A stretch of 64,000 nucleotides of DNA from Symbiodinium natans (Eukaryota; Sar; Dinophyceae; Suessiales; Symbiodiniaceae): assembly GCA_905221605.1 (NCBI GenBank), contig CAJNDS010000513.1:710682-774681 (forward strand), read 5' to 3'. The notes beneath the pieces are model-generated. The model made no database searches. It was given only the letters and a program-made list of their open reading frames with translations, and had not been told where the DNA came from. Numbering within the stretch: the stretch's first letter is position 1; every line of letters starts with the position of its first letter. Of this stretch, positions 1 through 11,800 are shown in pieces. Both the position numbers and the translations under genes were made by a program.

Positions 1-1621
1 AATGCCATTGGGGGCGGGAGTCAGGAAAAAGGAGGGAGTCGAGTCAACCAAGAAGTGCACTGAGCCCATAGTGTTTTTCCGATTCGATGGATGTCGGACG
101 TCGGACTTCGCTTTGGTAGTCCGACTCCCGTTCTCAGGCCCACCTCCAAATCCCAAGACATTGCAGACCATGGAGACCAGACGTCTCAACATCCGTTGAT
201 GTGGCTGCGGAGGCTTCGCATCCAAGTTGGCACTCAGCAGATCTCGCCGTTGCAGCGCGCTCAGTCAACTCAGTGGTTCAGTGTGTGGGTGTGATTTCCC
301 TCTTCTTTACCTAGCGCTGCCTGTGGTTGCTGGGCGCATTTGGAGAGTCGAGGTTGTCCATGATGGCAACTTTCGAAGCAGAAAGATTAGGAAGATGGCG
401 GCCTACTTGTCAGGTCTTTCGAGCAAGTGTTGTCAGAATGTGTCGTGCCGTGGCTGGGGAGGAGGGGAGTTGCGCGCCAGAGCGGGGCAGCTGCGGACGT
501 GGAGAAGCAGTTGATTGGAAGCGACCCAAAGCCGCTCCTCTGTCATTCGCAGCCAGCGGCCAGAGGCCAGGGCCAGGCAAGCAAAACACCGGCATAGTTC
601 TCAAATCTAGGCACAGCTGCACAACCAACCGAAAGCCTAGACGTGGCAAGCTCAACTTTCCGGATGACCGGGTGCCCGAATGCCCAAGGCATCAAGCAAA
701 CACAATGGCTGTTGTGTGTTTTGTGACATTCTGCTAGAAGAGCGAACATTATCTGGCCACAGGAAGCATCAAAGGCTTTTCAGACCGACAACCGCCGGAG
801 CTACCTGGCTACCTGGCCACCCTTGGAGTCCGCACACTGTGCAGATGGGTTGTCACCTGAGACATGGCTCACGTGGCTCACGTCTTCGCGGCCAGAGAGT
901 CGTAAACGAGCAAGCATCGCGAAAGGGCGCAGCGAGCTGCAGAACGCACGAGGCTGACGCCAACAATCGCCAACACCTCCAACACCTCCGACACCTCCGA
1001 CACCTCCGATGCCGAGCCCCGCCTTCCATGCCTGTCACCTTTGCCAACCCATGCCGAGCCAATGGGCAAAGTTCCGTGCCGAAAAACAGCCAGGCCCCAG
1101 CTTGCCTTCCCTCCTCAAAGCACCCTCAGTTTTGTTGCAACAAGGTCTTGGGCCATCGAGAGTGGCAGCTTGGAGGCTGCACGTGCGATGATTCAGGCCA
1201 GAAACATCCAGAAGCCAGTGTGCTGCACACAACTGCCTCATGGTTGGCCGCAGGATTTGCTGACAATCAGAGCTGATCGGGAGAGATACTACTATGGAGT
1301 CCCTCGGCACATGGGCTTGCCTGCGTGCAGTCGCAGTCATCGTGCCTTTCTTTCCTTTCTCGCCCTTGCTTTCCTTTCTTTCCTTTTTTTCCTTTCTGAT
1401 TTTCTGAGTTTCTGGGCCTGAAGGTTGACGCCCTATTCCAAGCTCATTCAGACATTGTGGAGCGGCTCTGCACGGATGCCGCGGCCTCGTCTGTCACGCA
1501 GATGTGGCACGTCGCCGCACACTACAGAACTCACTGCTTCTCAAAAACTTAGATTCTGTTGGGCACTTAAGGGGCTTATAAGTGGGTTTTTGAATACAGA
1601 TATAATTGATTAGTAAGTACC
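1..1621. other. No supported gene; upstream flank
   Basis: I see no convincing exon in this stretch. Long open frames exist (for example around 680-1276 on the + strand) but they read as mixed low-complexity sequence and match no family I know. A short direct repeat lies at about 968-1011 and a pyrimidine-rich stretch at about 1340-1410. The right end abuts the first exon of the next gene, so promoter or trans-splice acceptor signals could lie here, but none is recognisable. Confidence 0.5.
968..1011. repeat. 9-bp tandem repeat
   Basis: About five copies of a CACCTCCGA-like nonamer occur in tandem with small variations. It is a simple satellite in non-genic sequence. Confidence 0.8.
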
Positions 1622-4600
1622 ATGAACCTCCAAGTAATGTTGCTGCTGATCCCGCTTGTTCAGAACTGCCTGTCCTTGCTACTCCTCTGCTGCGCTTCTA
1701 GCACTCCAGGCTTTGCTGCTGCTGCCCACGCTTTTGGATGGCTTGGTGTGGCGATCAAAGCGTGCCATCAATGGTGCCAGGCCGCATTTGCATACGGGTA
1801 AGTAGAGTCAAATATAAGCAAACGCAAATACAACTTTTGCGTACGAGTTGAAGCATACGATCTTTGACCTCCAGCCGATTTTTGCCCTCTCAGGCGCGTA
1901 AACTTTTATGTGAAGCACCTTGTCGTGAACAAGGCCCTTCCTGGATAGAGACTTTAGTATTTCAGGGAGGGGTGGCCGAGTCTGCAGTTGATGCCTTGAT
2001 GCAGAAAGCAAGTCAGAAGCGTCTCGGATTCGCTGTGGCGCATTCGTAGGAGGCAGCCTTCTCGGCTGCGCTCAAGGCCGTTGCAGATGCCAAGGCAGGA
2101 AGTTGGGCAAAGGTCCAAATTTCCCAACAAAGTGTGGAAAGCTTGAACACCACGCTAATCTCATCACGAGACGCGCGTAATCTGACGACAGGATGTCAAG
2201 ATCATCTCTCATCAAGTGGTTGTGCAGATTTCTGACACCTTGTGGCAGCGATCTCGAATTTGGGCTGTCGTGGTTGCTTTTTGCTTGCTGAGCAAGGCTG
2301 TCATGCGAGTGGTAGCAGTTGCTGCTGCCGGGTATTTCCTGGAACAGTGTGTAAGAAAGGCCAGTGGAGGCTTGTAGAAACATTGGGTCCTATCAGACGC
2401 AAGTTGTGCCAGGCACAGCTTACCTGACAGGATACCCTTTCCGTAAAACTCTGATGTTTACGGTCAGTCACCAATCAGGACTCTTGTCAGACAGTTTGTT
2501 CAGGCTGAGCGAAAGAGCTTACAAGCTGTGGTGCGTAGCTACCCGGTAGCAGTTGCATCTGAGGTCGGGCGTGGTGCGCCGTCAGTTCATCTTCTCCAAG
2601 ATTAGCTTCCTGAACGATTCTCAGCAGGTTTCTGCTGTGCCTGGTGTACTGAGCTGCAAATTTGTGCAGTCGCCAAGGTTCAGCCTGATTGTCTTCATGC
2701 TGAGCCAGGCCATTCTACCCAAACTTCAGTCAGCTGACGAGTCCTGATCTCAGCTGCATCTCAGCTGCTGTGGTCGTGTGCTGCTTGCATGACATACATT
2801 GACATACGTGTAACCTGAGGCTCAACATGCGAATTGCAGTTTTCACTGGTCGGTTGATAAACTATGCCTTCAGCTGGGATCTCAGCCTTGTGAAATCTTG
2901 TGCTTAAAGGCATTTAAAGGCTTAAAAGCTTCTCGCATGTATTCAAGGAACCATGACGAGCATTATATAGCAACCTGCGTTTTTTCTCAAGATCCGGCTC
3001 AACTTGGCACTGGCACCCAGGTATGACGCGGCTTCTTGTCTTCCACCTCCGTCGCATTGTCAAGGCGTTCCGCACGGGAGCGACAGTCAAAGTTGGACGG
3101 GTGTACGAGGCTTACCGATGCCTCGTCGTGGAGGGAACCTGTCAAGCCTCAGACATTCTTATGTTGTTGCTCCAAGGCCTGTCCCAGAATACCTGAAAGA
3201 CGAGGATGCCAAATTGCGACTCTGGCTTCTTCATCTTCTTGTCACGGATAATCTGGGTTTGACCTGTGCCAGGGGTTTCATCCTGCTTTGCATGCTGGTC
3301 GCTATGTGCGCAAGCGAGCGCAGCCCTTAGACGGTCTTATGGCTGACTTTGGCTGACTGGCAAGATGCTCGTTACGACGTTTGTTTGTCGAGCGCCTGGC
3401 TTCTTGAGGCCGATGTTCTACTGCGCACAAGGGATCATGACGACAGGAGCTGCTTTGGCTGCTGTGATCTGCTGTGGCTGTGGCGATCTTGCTCTGTGGA
3501 AGCCGTAAGCAGCAAGAAGCACAGGCCGAACAGGAATGAAACAAGCTGGTGACGGTCAGCTCTCGAGAATTCACATCTCCTGAATATTGTTGATCTTCAG
3601 ACATTAACGCTTCCTTGAAGTTGCTTGGGCTCGGAGTGGTGCAGTTCGGTCAAGCAGGGGTGTCGGGGTCTTGGATTGGAGGCGGGGGAGAGGGGGAGGG
3701 GGAGGGGGAGGGGGAGGGAGGGTCGACGGCGCAGATGAGACAGTACCATAAGTTTTTGTCAGCCAGAATGGCGCGCCATCCAAATGAGAAGGGCCTCATC
3801 CTCGCGCAGGGACGGGCATTGCAATCTGGGAGTGGCCTTGACAAGTCCAATTCTTGCCCACCAGCGCCGTGAAGGACAGGATTTCGACTTTCGTTCTCTA
3901 AGGCCTCCGGCTGTCTCGTGATGGCACGCGTGTGCTGACTTATCACAGGCCCTTCGAGCAATTTGCCGCTGTATTAGGATTGATAAAATGCTACGCGAGA
4001 ATGCCTGGGCTTTGTTTGACCTTTGCCGAACTCTTTCCGACCTCACTCTCCCCTTCCACACACGCGCTTCGTCCCCTTCCACACACGTGCTTCGTGTCAG
4101 ATTGTTCGAACTCTCCGACAGGACCTAGTGAGACTTGCGTGCTGTGCTCAGATCTGCAAACTTTTAGTTGTACAATACTTGACATGAACTCGCGCAGATG
4201 TGAGATTGCCCAATGCTGGAGGAAACGGCCAAACCAGTCACGCCCTTCTACATACTCTTCTCGGTGGGCGAGCACCTAAGACTACTAAGAGACGGTGCTG
4301 TGATAGTGAGATGGCTCCACAAGTGCTTGCAAAGATGCAAGAGCAGAGAATTCCAAAGGTGCTATGGTTTTACACTGGTTGCTTGTGATCAATCTGTCCG
4401 TCTTTGCGACCAAGCTCGCGGCATTCGTTCTCGTCCTGAGCTCAGTGATCTCCAAAGCTCTGTCAGGCCGAGTCAGCCCGAGTCAGCTCTGTGTCCTGGG
4501 TTACAATTTGTCACAGGTATGCCGCGAAGTGCTGTCAGAGGTGGGGAAGTTTCTGGAGCCTTGGCTCAAGTCTCTTTGCCAAGCATTCGCAACGCAACTT

Positions 4601-4789
4601 CGGGGTCTGGCGCTTGTTGCTGCATTGGCCCCGAAGATTACTTTCTCTATTTCAAGGTACATCTACACCGTGTATTGCGTAAAGGGTTTTGCTGCCATGG
4701 CTGAGGTGGCCATCATCTTCATTCTGATCACGTTCAGTAGTGCTATTGCCACCTTGAGGCAGCTCAGCTCCGTTGTGGGTTGCATATGA
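1622..4789 (+). CDS. Unrecognised hydrophobic membrane/secreted protein, multi-exon
   Basis: I do not recognise the family. Exon 1 (1622-1797) starts MNLQVMLLLIPLVQ, a strong signal peptide or anchor, and ends at a GTAAGT donor. Phase-compatible exons follow: 1894-1933 (GC donor), 1966-2007 (GC donor), 2050-2112, 2228-2350 (hydrophobic, with the motif IWAVVVAFCLLSKAVMRV), 2504-2563 and one beginning at 2628. Less certain exons lie near 3021-3190 (contains RRIVKAFRTGATVKVGRVYE), 3273-3333, 3365-3507 and 3949-4126. The last exon (4359-4789) is long and strongly hydrophobic, with several possible membrane helices, and ends in TGA. Exons after 2628 are uncertain in frame and boundary. The gene ends just before the 99-bp repeat arrays. 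The protein is probably a polytopic membrane protein; no function can be assigned. Confidence 0.55.
3676..3721. repeat. GGGGGA-type purine microsatellite
   Basis: A run of GGGGGA/GGGAGG units lies inside an intron of the surrounding + strand gene. Confidence 0.85.
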
Positions 4790-4903
4790 AACAAGGATAA
4801 ACAAGGTCAAGCCAGGAACCCAAAAACGATCCGAATGACACCAGTGCCGGAGTGAAACCCCCACTTTAATATCCATTCCGTATGCACATGTTGCTCTGTC
4901 CTC
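4790..4903. other. Short 3' flank between gene and repeat array
   Basis: This is about 110 bases between the stop codon of the upstream gene and the first 99-bp repeat unit. It probably carries the 3' end of that transcript; no clear polyadenylation signal is visible. Confidence 0.4.
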
Positions 4904-5556
4904 CCAATACTACATTTGTACTACAATTCAACGAAAATCCCTCAGCTTCCCGCGCTGCCGTACGCGCCGTCGTACGCGCCGCAGTCCGCCCGCGCGCCCC
5001 TCCAGCTCTGTCCTCCCAGTACTATGTACTACAATTCAACGAAAATCCCTCAGCTTCCCGCGCCGCCGTACGCGCCGCCGTACGCGCCGTCGTACGCGCC
5101 GTCGTACGCGCCGTCGTACGCGCCGCAGTCCGCTCTCGCGCCCCTCCGGCTCTGTCCTCCCAATATACATTTGTACTACATTTCAACGAAAGCCCTCCGC
5201 TTCCCACGCCGCCGTACGCGCCGTCGTACGCGCCGCAGTCCGCTCTCGCGGCCCTCCGGCTGCGTCCTCCCAGTACTACATTTGTACTACATTTCAACGA
5301 AATCCCTCCGCTTCCCGCGCCGTCGTACGCGCCGCAGTCCGCTCTCGCGCCCCTCTGGCTCTGTCCTCCCGCACAACTTTTGTACTACAATTCAAGGAAA
5401 ATCCCCCCGCTTCCCGCGCCGCAGTCCGCTCTCTCGCCCCTCCGGCTCTGTCCTCCCAGTACTACATCTGGACATCAATTCAACGAAAATCCCTCAGCTT
5501 CTCGCGCCGCAGTAGCAGTACGCGCCGCAGTACGCGCCGCGGTCCGTTATACATTC
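4904..5556. repeat. 99-bp tandem array, copy 1 (about 6-7 units)
   Basis: Each unit contains a conserved core of the type ACTACAATTCAACGAAAATC, then a nested short repeat TACGCGCCG in variable copy number, then CAGTCCGCTCTCGCGCCCCT and a CTGTCCTCC tail. Units vary in length because the nested 9-12 bp motif expands and contracts. Because the usual unit is 99 bp, a multiple of three, several frames on both strands stay open across the array. I read these open frames as a by-product of the repeat and not as genes. Confidence 0.9.
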
Positions 5557-5574
5557 AACGACAATCCCTCCCGG

Positions 5575-5960
5575 TTGCGTTTTCATATCGTTTTCATCCC
5601 CGCTTCGCTTTCGTCCCGTTTCGTTTTCATCCCCGCAGGCGCCGCCCCGTTTCGTTTTCGCTCTGTCTCGTTGTGATCCCCGCGCCATGCTCGTTTCATC
5701 TTCATCCCCGTTTCGTTTCAACCCCGTTAGGTTTTCGTCCCGCCCCGCGCCATCCCCGTTTCGTTTTCACCTGTTTCGTTTTCATCCGGCCCTTCCAATC
5801 CCCACGCCATCCCCCTTTCGCTTTCATCCCCGTTTTGTTTTCATCCCCGTTTCGTTTTCACCCCGCGGCTCTGATCACCCGTTTCGTTCTCATCCCCGCT
5901 TCGTTCATCCCCGCTTCGATTTCATCCCCGTTTCGCTTTCACCCCGCGCCGCCATTCCCC
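5575..5960. repeat. TTTCGTTTTCATCCCCG satellite, copy 1
   Basis: Degenerate tandem copies of a roughly 17-bp motif, TTTCGTTTTCATCCCCG, are interspersed with CCCGCG-rich spacers. It follows directly on the first 99-bp array. The same satellite follows the second array at 8054-8225. Confidence 0.85.
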
Positions 5961-6031
5961 AGAATCGCTCTGTCGCGTTTTGAACCTAAACGAGAACCCA
6001 ACATCCGAGATGTTTTTGGGAAAAATATTCT
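5947..6031. repeat. Duplicated boundary sequence, copy 1
   Basis: A near-identical stretch of about 85 bases recurs at 8221-8306. Both copies start in the satellite (CGCGCCGCCATTCCCC) and run through GAACCTAAACGAGAACCC to GATGTTTTTGGGAAAAAT. The sequences diverge after this, which marks the edge of a segmental duplication. Confidence 0.9.
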
Positions 6032-6639
6032 GCGGGTAACGATCTTGGGGGAGGGGGGCCTGCCCCAAACCCCCGCCCCCTCCCTTGTCTGGCGCCAAGA
6101 AAAAGAAGTGGCGAACATGCAAAATGAGAAATAATGTGGTCACAGACTACATTTCTGATGCCCAATTCAGCAGGAAACAAGTAGTCTTGCTCACTCATTT
6201 TATTGGCGGAAGTCACTCCTTTCGTATCTTTTCGTATCTTTTTAGTATCTTTTCGCATCTTTTTCGTATCTTCTGTATCTTGTTCTAGCCTGTTATATCT
6301 TTTTCCTGTACTTTTCCTATCTACTTGTAATTACTTATATATCACTTGATATCCTGATCCTATCTTCCATTAAGATGATAGCGTAAGATAAAATCAAAGC
6401 ATGGAGATGCCAATTTATATAACTCCTTGCATCATGTGCTATCTGAGATAGGGATATATCTACTTGCATGTGGATATAACTATATGTACCTTGTTGCAAG
6501 CACATGCACATGGTTGTAAGTGGTTGTAAGTGGTTGTAAGTGGTTGTAAGCGTGCCTGCAAGTCGTTGCAAGTCGTTGCAAGTCGTTGCATGTGGTCTAT
6601 CTTTTCATAAGTAATGGGGACCACTGTGTACAACTCAAC
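6032..6639. other. AT-rich, low-complexity spacer between the arrays
   Basis: No gene is visible. The stretch contains repeated TTTCGTATCTT-like units at about 6215-6290, four copies of an 11-bp GTGGTTGTAA-type repeat at about 6508-6550, and then three copies of AAGTCGTTGC at about 6558-6592. It is noticeably richer in A+T than the neighbouring arrays. Confidence 0.7.
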
Positions 6640-8048
6640 GAAAATCCCTCTGCCGTACGCGCCGTCGTACGCGCCGTCGCACGTGCCGCAGTCTGCTCTC
6701 GCGCCCCTGCGGCTCTGTCCTCCTGTACTACATTTGTACTACAATTCAACGAAAATCCCTCCCCCGTACGCGCCGTCGTACGTGCCGCAGTCCGCTCTCG
6801 CGCCCCTCCGGCCCCGGCTCTGTCCTCCAGTACTACATTTGTACAACAATTCAACGAAAATCCCTCCGCCGTACGCGCCGTCGTACGTGCCGCAGTCCGC
6901 TCTCGCTCTGTCCTCCAATACTATATTTGTACTACAATTCAACGAAAATCCCTCCGCCGTACGCGCCGTCGTACGTGCCGCAGTCCGCTCTCGCGCCCCT
7001 CCGGGTCTGTCCTCCAGTACTACATTTGTACTACAATTCAACGAAAATCCCTCCGCCGCACGCGCCGTCGTACGTGCCGCTGTCCGCTCTCGCGCCCCTC
7101 CGGCTCTGTCCTCCAGTATACTACATTTGTACTACAAGTCAACGAAAATCCCTCCGCCGTACGCGCCGTCGTACGTGCCGCAGTCCGCTCTCGCGCCCCT
7201 TGTACTATACAATTCAACGAAAATCCCTCTGCCGTACGCGCCGTCGTACGCGCCGTCGTACGTGCCGCAGTCCGCTCTCGCCAGTACTACATTTGTACTA
7301 CAATTCAACAAAAATCCCTCCGCCGCGCGCGCCGTCGTACGCGCCGTCGCGCGCGCGCCGTCGTACGTGCCGCGGTCCGCTCTCGCGCCCCTCCGGCTCT
7401 GTCCTCCAGTACTACATTTGTACTACAATTCAAGGAGAATCCCTCCGCCGTACGCGCCGTCGTACGTGCCGCAGTCCGCTCTCGCGCCCCTCCGGCTCTG
7501 TCTTCCAGTACTACATTTGTACTACAATTCAACGAAAATCCCTCCGCCGTACGCGCCGTCGTACGTGCCGCAGTCCGCTCTCGCGCCCCTCCGGCTCTGT
7601 CCTCCAATACTACATTCGCACTACAATTCAACGAAAATCCATCCGCCGCACGCGCCGTCGTACGCGCCATCGTACGTGCCGCAGTCCGCTCTCGCGCCCC
7701 TGCCGCTCTGTCCTCCAGTACTACATTTGTACTACAATTCAACGAAAATCCCTCCGCCGTACGCACCGTCGTACGCGCCGCGCCGTCGTACGTGCCGCAG
7801 TCCGCTCTCGTGCCCCTCCGGCTCTGTCCTCCAGTATACTGCATATTTGTACTACAATTCAACGAAAATCCCTCCGCCGTACGCGCCGTCGTACGCGCCG
7901 TCGTACGTGCCGCAGTCCGCTCTCGCGCCCCTCCGGGTCTGTCCTCCAGTACTACATTTGTACTACAATTCAACGAAAATCCCTCCGCCGTACGCGCCGC
8001 CGTACGCGCCGTCGTACGTGCCGTCGTACGCGCCGCAGTCCGCTCTTG
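6640..8048. repeat. 99-bp tandem array, copy 2 (about 14 units)
   Basis: This is the longer array of the same unit seen at 4904-5556. Adjacent units such as those starting near 7411, 7510 and 7609 are spaced exactly 99 bases apart; others differ through the nested TACGCGCCG motif. Open frames of more than 400 codons run through it on the + strand and more than 200 on the - strand, encoding Arg/Ala/Val-rich, Tyr/Ala/Pro/Ser-rich or Thr/Arg-rich low-complexity protein. I see no start context, splice structure or conserved domain that would make any of them a gene. Confidence 0.93.
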
Positions 8049-8053
8049 TGCCC

Positions 8054-8306
8054 ATCCCCCCCTTTCGTTTTCATCCCCGTTTCGTTTTCATCCCCGTATC
8101 GTTTTCACCCCGCGGCTCTGATCTCCCCGTTTCGTTTTCATCCCCGTTTCGTTTTCACCCCGCGGCTCTGTCCTCCCCGCTTCGTTCATTCCCGTTTCGT
8201 TTTCATCCCCGTTTCGCTTTCACCCCGCGCCGCCATTCCCCGGTATCGCGCTCTCGCGTTTTGAACCTAAACGAGAACCCAACATCCGAGATGTTTTTGG
8301 GAAAAA
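8054..8306. repeat. TTTCGTTTTCATCCCCG satellite and boundary, copy 2
   Basis: This is the same satellite as at 5575-5960, shorter here, ending in the duplicated boundary sequence (8221-8306). The order array-satellite-boundary is therefore repeated twice in direct orientation. Confidence 0.88.
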
Positions 8307-8872
8307 TCAGCCGCTTTGTTCTGCCGCTTTCTTCGATTGCTTGTTTTTTTGTTTAGTGGTGCCGCCTTGCCGCCTTGCAGCCTTGCAGCCTTGCAGCCTG
8401 CTTTGCTCGAAGGCACAATGTGGCTGAGTTTCGCACGCTTCCAAAAGCTGCCGCGTCCTCAGCACCCGAGTTCTCAGGCTTCTCAGGTCCATTCAGCTCC
8501 TGATCTGATGATCATCTTGCCGAATCTTGTAGAATCGTCTTGCAGAACCTTGCAGGCGAACTGCTTGTTTGCCACGACGGTCGGCATCTACGAGGGTGAC
8601 TACAGGGAGCTTATGCACCAACCAGCCCTTCTGGCGCATGACCCTCAGGAATCCAAGCAACTTGTTTGGAAGCACTTGCTCAGCCCTGCTTTCATCTCCC
8701 TCAATTAAGGCCAGTTCTGCTGTTCATCACCGTGTCGGCAATTTTGCTGATCAATCTTCTGATCGAATCTCCCTCAGTTCAACAGTTCAACAGTTTAACA
8801 GGTTCTGAGATCCTCTGAGTGTATACAGCCTGGTACCTGAGGCTCAGCTGAATTGTTCATACGACTACGTGT
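8307..8872. other. No secure gene
   Basis: A weak open frame at 8316-8708 encodes a hydrophobic start and a stretch with GIYEGDYRELMHQPALL that could be an exon, but neither splice sites nor a family support it. Confidence 0.35.
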
Positions 8873-11800
8873 ATGTTCCGAGCTCGGTCGGCTTTGCTTG
8901 AGTTCTGGAAAGACATCAGGGGTTTGTCCGAGGCCGATCTTTTTGTGGAGCTTAAAGGAACCGGAATCAAAATATCGCTTTTGACGGCAAAATCTCGAAT
9001 ACAAACTTCTGACAACCCACACGGTATCACACGATATGATTGATGCATGAGGCATGGATGAGATGGCCGCAGCTATGGTTGCGGTTATACGGTGTGGTTG
9101 GGATACAGTGACGGTTGTGGATGGAAAATGACTCATTTTGGATGAAGTATCGTTTGCGTCGTTGTGGTTTACACTTCTCTTGGTGGGTCACAGGGGGCCT
9201 TCCGCTACGCGTGAGATTGGGACTGCGGGCTTTGCCCTTCCGTTTCGCACGACCAATATAGCATTGTATGGCTTTCGTGGCCCGAATCACAAGTCAACTC
9301 AGAATCGCTATCCAGCTGTTCTCATTCTTTGCGCTCATGCCCTTCCGATTCACATCCATGGTGCCAGTATGTGCCAGTCCACAGGCACTCGACGAGTCTT
9401 TTGTGGCCGCAGCTACTTTTCACCTATAGAGTGTCCTTCCGCTAAGCCATGAAACGCAAAACCCGCGAGCAGATGGCAGTTTCACCTCACCACCTCACTT
9501 CTTTCACATTTTCTCAGGGCGACATGCTGGGGTTCGCCCGCTTGGCACGTGCGTCATTGATTGCGCACGCCTGAGGGGAATGCGTTCAAGCAAACTATGT
9601 CGCATCTTGCAAATGTGCTGCAAGCTTGTTGCAAATTTGGAGGGGCCGCGGCAATTGCGAGTAGCGCCGAGGTGGATTCCATGGCTGCATGCCCTCCTGC
9701 AAGATTCGCGAGATTTGCTATATGCCGAGTATTGCCGAGTTGTCACCACCAAGTCGCTATGCAGATGGCTGACTGTCGCAGTGGTAGAGGAATGTCTTGT
9801 TCGAAGCTTCCAGCAAGGAGCAGGCTTCTTGTAGCATCTATACCTGTTCGAAGTGCCTTGCAGGTCGCTGGTTTGCGCTTTGATCAGCTGCTGGAATTTG
9901 ATGAGGGTGATGCAGGGCACTTACTTGTCCTTGCAGTGGCGAGTGCAATCTTGCCGTGCACCTATTGCAGCCATGATAGGTTAAGCTCCTGTGAAGGTGG
10001 GTCTGGGTGGAGGCATCCAGATTCGCCGGGCACTTACAAGGGCCGGCCAAGTTGTGCAGATCAATCGAGCGACTTGAAAGCAACGTGAACGAAGGTGAAC
10101 CTGCAAATTTGAATCCAACATCCGATGACATTATTCTGCGATTTGGAGGCACAAGCTGGGACCCTAGCTGCCGATCCATGCCAATTCTGAAGGTGCAACG
10201 ATGTGCAACCGGTCCAGCGCAGGGTGCAACGTTCTTGACTTGTCAGCCCAAGGCTCTCCCGACATGCAGTGGCCAGAGGAGGAGTTGGAAACCGATCGGT
10301 ATGCAAGAATCGCCTGGCCACCTAGTGATGATCTGCGATGAGTGTCTGTTGTCAATGGCACCGCGCTGATCGAAATGTGTTGTCTGTTCTTGTTGCTGAC
10401 AGAAATTCTTGCTCGCGCAGCTCAACAAGAAGCATGACAAAGCCAAGCATGGTTTCGCAGGCCTCGTGCCAAGCTTTGTAAATCTTTGCATAGTAGATCA
10501 CTGTAGCATCTAGTGACATTGTGTGCCTTGCAAGTGCCCAGCAATAGCATTCGACAGATTCTGGAACGAGTGGTGGATTCACGGACAGCAGGCCAAGTGC
10601 TGAGCTTCCAGCTGCGTTCGTGTAAGCATGATGCTTGGTTTACGATGCGCTCTTCAGTTCTTTATGAGGCAAGGCAGCCAGCTTGAACCGCTCAGCTTTC
10701 GCATACTCTCGCTTGTTGCACTCTTCTCTGACACAGAAGCATTGCAGCATCAGATTCAAGCTCATGCTGCGCGCATGCGTGCATGTCCTGGACCTGTTGT
10801 CCCACTCGGGGATGCTGTGGCACAAAAAGGAGAAAGGCTGCGACGCAGCAAAGTGATGCAAAGTGTGCTTCTCTGCTTCTCTTTCTGGCTCAGGCAAGAT
10901 GCAGCAGCGGAGGAGTCGAGCGCAAGCTCCACCTAGTCCCGTCCTGTCCAGGCCTTCAGGCCCAGGGCCTCCTCTCGACATCGAACCGCAAGTGCTCATA
11001 AGTCATATAAGACATATGCGTGCATTGTACCTATCCGGGTCCGTACCAGGCAAGAATTTTTTTGCTACGGGCATGTCTTTCAAAGATTCAGCAGTTTCAC
11101 CCTTCTTCACACAGCGCACCTGCGCGAGAAGCCTCCAAGAGGCATCACCCAGGGCCGTGGCGAAGGAGTTAAAATGCTTGCTGAGCTCTTGCGTTGCAGA
11201 CCTCAAGATGCTTCGCCCACAATTGTTGATACAATGTGGCAGGTCATCCACCAGCTTCTCTCGTTTCCACATACTCGAGCCCAAGGCGCCGCGAAGAAGT
11301 TGAATACTTGAAGCATCAAGGTGTGCTATTGGTTCGTACGTTTGCACGTGTGCTCCAGAAGCTTCTAAAGCGACAGCTAGTTCAATTGCGCAACGCGACC
11401 CGCCCCGGCCTGGGCCGCGAGTCTGGGCAGGTCAAGTCTGGGCTTTTGGGTTGGTTGTGTTGACTGTGGCTGGCCTGCAGCTTTGCGATTATGCCGAACC
11501 CGACGCGCCAATTAGGGCTTACAGGTTTATCGGGGCCGCCCAGACGTGCTCGCACAACTCCAGTGGATCCAGCTGCCCGCCAGCGCCTATTGCCTCTGAG
11601 CCCCGCCTGCGTTCGGAAGCCCTGCAGGCAGCATGGCAAAGTTCAGAATACAGTGCTGGCGAGTACCTGCTCCAGGACGTAAAGGGGGTAGCGAAATGCA
11701 CCGGGCCCTGGGAGGAGGCGGTCAGTACCTAAAAGAACCTGAGAGACTGCCGGAACTCTCCTACAATCTGAGGCCTCGGCGGAGAACAGGGCGGAGCTAC

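Noticed and set aside
1966-2112. In-frame TAG at 2047 suggesting a pseudogene
   Set aside because: A 42-base intron with a GCAAGT donor and TAG acceptor removes it in phase, in line with GC donors elsewhere in the window.
4904-8048. Regularly spaced repeats reminiscent of a CRISPR array
   Set aside because: Units are directly adjacent with no unique spacers, and the DNA is eukaryotic.
6586-8356. Open frames of 445-580 codons on the + strand and 222 codons on the - strand in the repeat array
   Set aside because: They follow from a 99-bp unit without stops. There is no start context, splice structure or domain, and three frames are open at once.
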